Assembly: GCA_913043025.1 (NCBI GenBank)
Contig: CAJWLM010000025.1
Span: forward strand, 1 to 42,854
DNA: 42,854 bases
Reading direction: 5' to 3'
From: an uncultured Rhodospirillaceae bacterium
GTDB lineage: Bacteria; Pseudomonadota; Alphaproteobacteria; UBA8366
Translations under genes and position numbers: made by a program
Notes under the pieces: generated by a model
Seen by the model: the letters and a program-made list of their open reading frames with translations, nothing else
The model's database searches: none
What the model was told of the DNA's origin: nothing
Part shown: piece after piece, positions 40,090 through 42,854 of the stretch
How the letters are laid out: every line of letters starts with the position of its first letter
How positions within the stretch are numbered: position 1 is the stretch's first letter

Positions 40090-42854
40090 TCAGCCTTCCG
40101 ATAATAAACCAAATGCTGATGTAGATTGGTCTGGCGTATCTGGAAGTTCGTCTTGGACTACGCTATCGCCAGGGTTGAAACCTGCCATTGCCTCTACAAA
40201 TTTTTGTACCGCCTTGTCTGGGACCGCGCTTGGAACTGTTTCGTTCTCATTTGATAAGCTTTGTATGACTGTGTCATTTGCATCAACGAAAAGAGCATCA
40301 ACTTCAACATTGACAGATGGATATGCAACACCATTGGCAACAGCTTCCTCAGCACTCACATAGCTACCGCGTTCTTCCCAACGATGCCAAACATCACCAA
40401 AGCGACCATCCTTGGACGTATAGGCTGCATCGTCAATAATCAGCTCGCCCTGATCGACAGCACGAAACCCTCTGAATGAGCCAAGCGCTACCTCTGAACT
40501 TATTATTTCAATCTGACCACTATCTTTTGCCAATACCCGCTCACTAATTCGTGAGTTAGTTAACACTGCCGTACCATTTTCTTGAGCTTCTAAATATCGG
40601 AGGTCAGCATTATTAATTTGTAATTTTGAGTTATCATGAGCTATCGGATCGATCAGAGTTCCACCATCAACAGTAAGATCAAAATTACCATATGTAGTTG
40701 GCCACCACGACTCGACGGATGTATTAATAAGCGTCAGTGATGCGCTGCCATTATCAAAGGTTTGATTAGAGTAGAGGGCGCCACCGCCACGCAAGTCTGT
40801 GATCGTCGCTGATGGAGCCTCTCCCTCTAAAGACTGTCTAAAGCCCATCGCCCAACCAAAATTAATATTGGAACTATCTTGCAATGTAATATGAGCGCCT
40901 GGGGTAACGTCAAAATCAACCCTCCCCAAATTGCTGTCAACAACGTCAATATCAATACCGGTATCGATTGACCAGCTTTCCACCCTAGTATTTGCATCAG
41001 GGAGTGTTATGGTCCGTGATCCAACAGGCAATGCCAATTCTACATGTAGATCAGAATTAGCGATAGCCACTGTGCCATTCGTGGTTACTGCACCGTCGTC
41101 ATTTGCTAATGCGATTGCCGTGATTCCTATATCAGAATTGTCTGCGGTATAAGTTACGTCATCGGACATTGATTGCCAAATCGGCATCCATTCACCCTGC
41201 TCCGGCGTGCGCATTCCATTTATATTGATCGTAGCATTATCCCTGTGCGTCCATCTTGTCATTTCTCTTGATGTCGGCACAACGAGATTGTCTACCTGGA
41301 GTGTCCCGTGGTCCTTCACAGTTAAATCGTATTGGTTGCGGTAGTCCATTTCGATGTCAAAAACAGAGTCCGTCATTTTTAGGGAAGCATTATCTTCGAT
41401 GGAAATATTTCCACTAAATTTAATTTGTAGATTGCGAAATTCGACTTCCCTAGAACCATTGAGCAACAGATCGGTTATAATTACTTCAGCCCCATTATCC
41501 GCACCATCACCGCTAAATATTATTGAACCACCGTCCGATTCTAATACGGAAACGTTACCACTAACGCTAGTACCTTCTATGGAATTAACAACATCGATTG
41601 TTTGGTCTGAAAAATAAAGTTTTTCAACTCCAGTTAATACATCCACTCCTTCTTTACCTGAAAGATCAGTTACCGTTAAGGTTCTGAGACCTCTGGAGTC
41701 GTTTCCTGTCTGAATGCTGTAATTTTCGTAGCTCCCAGCGTACACAGCACCATCATTGCCACTGCCCCCCTCAAGCCTGTCATTACCCGCACCGCCTTTA
41801 ATAACGTCGTCTCCGTCACCCGCATCAAGGCGGTTATCGTTACTGTCACCAGTTATAACGTCGTCGAACCTGGAGCCACGAACATCCTCGATGGAGGTTA
41901 AGGTGTCAGTACCGCCGAGGGCATTGGCCGCAGTGCCAGCATCCAAGTCCACAGTTACACCGCCAGCCTGTCGGGTCTTGTAATTTATACGGTCAGTTCC
42001 GAGACCGCCATCAACCGTATTGTTCCCACCTTCAATGCGGAAACTGTTGTCTTTATCACTACCAATCAACACATCGTCATGTAGTGACGAACGAAGACTT
42101 TCAATGTTCATCAAGGTGTCAATGTCGCCAAACCCGTCTCGGACAGTCCCAGCAGCAACCGTTTCACCCCCAATCGTTACTGCGCTCGATGAAAGATTGG
42201 CAATGATGCCATCGTCATCCATAAGATAGGAAGCTCGATCTCCCCCACCGCGCCCGTCAATATAGTCATTGCCTGCATTGCCTTGGAAATCCTCACGATA
42301 ATAGCTGTCACTACCCAGAAGCGTATCATCAAAGTCAGATCCAACTATCCGATCGATGCCAGATAATGTATCCGTGCCAACACCGGCGACATCACCCGCA
42401 TCGGTGCCTCGGGCAATCCCGGCCTCCAGATCGACGGTTACTGCAGCTTTAGCCGATTTATAAAACGCTTTTGTAGAGCCATTTCCAATAATAGTGTCAT
42501 CACCACCGCGGCCTTCAATCCTGATCGACTTGCCGCCGGCAACATCTCTGAAGCTTTTATCAGCAACAAATACATCGTCAAACTCCGAGCCAATTACATG
42601 GTCAATACGGACCAGCGTGTCGGTACCAACTGAACTGTCACCAGTTACTGTCGCAGTTGCTGATAGATTAGCATCTATCCCGCCGGTAGCATCTCGATAG
42701 TCTGCACGGTTACGATGATCAAATGCAGCGACAACTTCATCACCGCCGATCAACAGATCATCGCCACTGCCTCCTATCAATAGATCCCGGCCGTCTCTAC
42801 CCTCAAGCCTGTCATTACCCGCACCGCCTTTAATAACGTCGTCTCCGTCACCCG
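40090..42854 (-). CDS. RTX-repeat exoprotein, C-terminal part (cut by right edge)
   Basis: About 920 residues are visible; the frame is open to the right edge, so an internal TTG (42778-42780) is not the start. From about 41590 to the edge come calcium-binding RTX nonapeptides (GDGDDVIKGGAGNDRLEG and similar). They are embedded in four tandem modules of about 80-85 residues, each with a V-x-Y/D...VDL/ANL...GTDTL-x-x-I-x-x-V-x-GS-x-FDD core. A YENYSIQTGNDSRG-type segment then joins to a long region (about 40250-41580) of short beta-strands with DSxV/NxxL turns, probably a beta-helix of unknown function. The last 50 residues contain FVEAMAGFNPGDS and end LLSEG; an uncleaved C-terminal type I signal is expected. 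It is acidic overall. It converges on the TPR-TTL gene with one base between stops. The partner ABC-HlyD genes are on the opposite strand. Confidence 0.93.
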   Translation of the reverse strand, partial: GDGDDVIKGGAGNDRLEGRDGRDLLIGGSGDDLLIGGDEVVAAFDHRNRADYRDATGGIDANLSATATVTGDSSVGTDTLVRIDHVIGSEFDDVFVADKSFRDVAGGKSIRIEGRGGDDTIIGNGSTKAFYKSAKAAVTVDLEAGIARGTDAGDVAGVGTDTLSGIDRIVGSDFDDTLLGSDSYYREDFQGNAGNDYIDGRGGGDRASYLMDDDGIIANLSSSAVTIGGETVAAGTVRDGFGDIDTLMNIESLRSSLHDDVLIGSDKDNSFRIEGGNNTVDGGLGTDRINYKTRQAGGVTVDLDAGTAANALGGTDTLTSIEDVRGSRFDDVITGDSNDNRLDAGDGDDVIKGGAGNDRLEGGSGNDGAVYAGSYENYSIQTGNDSRGLRTLTVTDLSGKEGVDVLTGVEKLYFSDQTIDVVNSIEGTSVSGNVSVLESDGGSIIFSGDGADNGAEVIITDLLLNGSREVEFRNLQIKFSGNISIEDNASLKMTDSVFDIEMDYRNQYDLTVKDHGTLQVDNLVVPTSREMTRWTHRDNATININGMRTPEQGEWMPIWQSMSDDVTYTADNSDIGITAIALANDDGAVTTNGTVAIANSDLHVELALPVGSRTITLPDANTRVESWSIDTGIDIDVVDSNLGRVDFDVTPGAHITLQDSSNINFGWAMGFRQSLEGEAPSATITDLRGGGALYSNQTFDNGSASLTLINTSVESWWPTTYGNFDLTVDGGTLIDPIAHDNSKLQINNADLRYLEAQENGTAVLTNSRISERVLAKDSGQIEIISSEVALGSFRGFRAVDQGELIIDDAAYTSKDGRFGDVWHRWEERGSYVSAEEAVANGVAYPSVNVEVDALFVDANDTVIQSLSNENETVPSAVPDKAVQKFVEAMAGFNPGDSVVQDELPDTPDQSTSAFGLLSEG
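41768..41822. repeat. 55-bp perfect direct repeat, copy 1 (internal)
   Basis: The 55 bases are identical to 42800-42854. The offset is 1032 bases, or 344 codons, so both copies are read in the same frame and encode the same RTX nonapeptide pair (GDGDDVIKGGAGNDRLEG). Identity at synonymous positions means recent duplication or gene conversion, not just amino acid constraint. Confidence 0.93.
42800..42854. repeat. 55-bp perfect direct repeat, copy 2 (at right edge)
   Basis: Identical to 41768-41822. The window ends exactly at the end of the visible match, so the identity may extend beyond it. A repeat that stops a contig at its edge is a common assembly effect, so the sequence beyond cannot be assumed to be the true neighbour of this gene. 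Confidence 0.92.

Noticed and set aside
1-42854. tRNA, rRNA, tmRNA, riboswitch, CRISPR array or mobile element
   Set aside because: I looked in the intergenic stretches for tRNA T-arms, regular spacers, terminal repeats and transposase or integrase motifs and saw none. smpB is present but its RNA partner is not.
41590-42854. Tandem DNA repeat array
   Set aside because: Most of the regularity is at protein level (RTX nonapeptides and modules); only the 55-bp pair is identical in DNA.

Overview
The window looks like an alphaproteobacterial chromosome fragment, probably from a marine or aquatic heterotroph. The clues are gene content and order: a dapA-smpB pair divergent from a soluble lytic transglycosylase, a bactofilin gene overlapping an M23 peptidase gene, a tripartite tricarboxylate transporter with a Bug-type binding protein, several acyl-CoA and glutathione-related enzymes, and a type I secretion locus with an RTX protein. 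The base composition is moderate (judged by eye, not counted). I saw no rRNA, tRNA, tmRNA, CRISPR array, insertion sequence, integrase or phage gene. Coding density is high and genes sit in short operons on both strands.

Layout. 1-3840 (minus strand): tctC-tctA-tctB-ridA-ggt, a carboxylate uptake operon followed by an imine deaminase and the N-terminus of a gamma-glutamyltransferase cut by the left edge. 4060-7999: a minus-strand iron-sulfur CCG-domain protein, divergent from a plus-strand isocitrate lyase/PEP mutase family enzyme and an MFS transporter. 8064-10969: a crotonase-fold protein lacking both classical glutamates, divergent from an SDR plus MaoC pair that together resemble a split peroxisomal-type multifunctional enzyme 2. 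11034-13190: a flavoprotein and a glutathione S-transferase. 13460-15059: a DUF1007 protein and a NicO-type nickel/cobalt exporter. 15213-19213: a sulfatase converging on a DUF4174 protein, a second complete gamma-glutamyltransferase and a small DUF3144-like protein. 19334-24874: glyoxalase II, smpB, dapA, lytic transglycosylase and an alpha/beta hydrolase. 24924-27006: bactofilin and M23 peptidase. 27448-34880: rhodanese, an orphan EmrA-like adaptor, an unrecognised predicted alpha/alpha-toroid protein, soluble transhydrogenase, a UPF0060 membrane protein and glutaminyl-tRNA synthetase.

35010-42854 is the most interesting part: a type I secretion ABC transporter with a degenerate C39-like domain, its HlyD-family adaptor, and a TPR protein fused to a tubulin-tyrosine-ligase-like ATP-grasp domain form a tight three-gene operon. 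It converges, with one base between stop codons, on a large RTX-repeat exoprotein gene that runs off the right edge. The arrangement suggests that the ligase works on, or with, the exported RTX protein; this is inference and is set out in the findings. The window ends exactly at the end of a 55-bp perfect in-frame repeat of that RTX gene, so the right edge may be an assembly break.

Many likely starts are TTG or GTG, or lie downstream of the longest possible start. I moved starts where a Shine-Dalgarno sequence, a signal peptide or family alignment favoured it, and say so in each entry.
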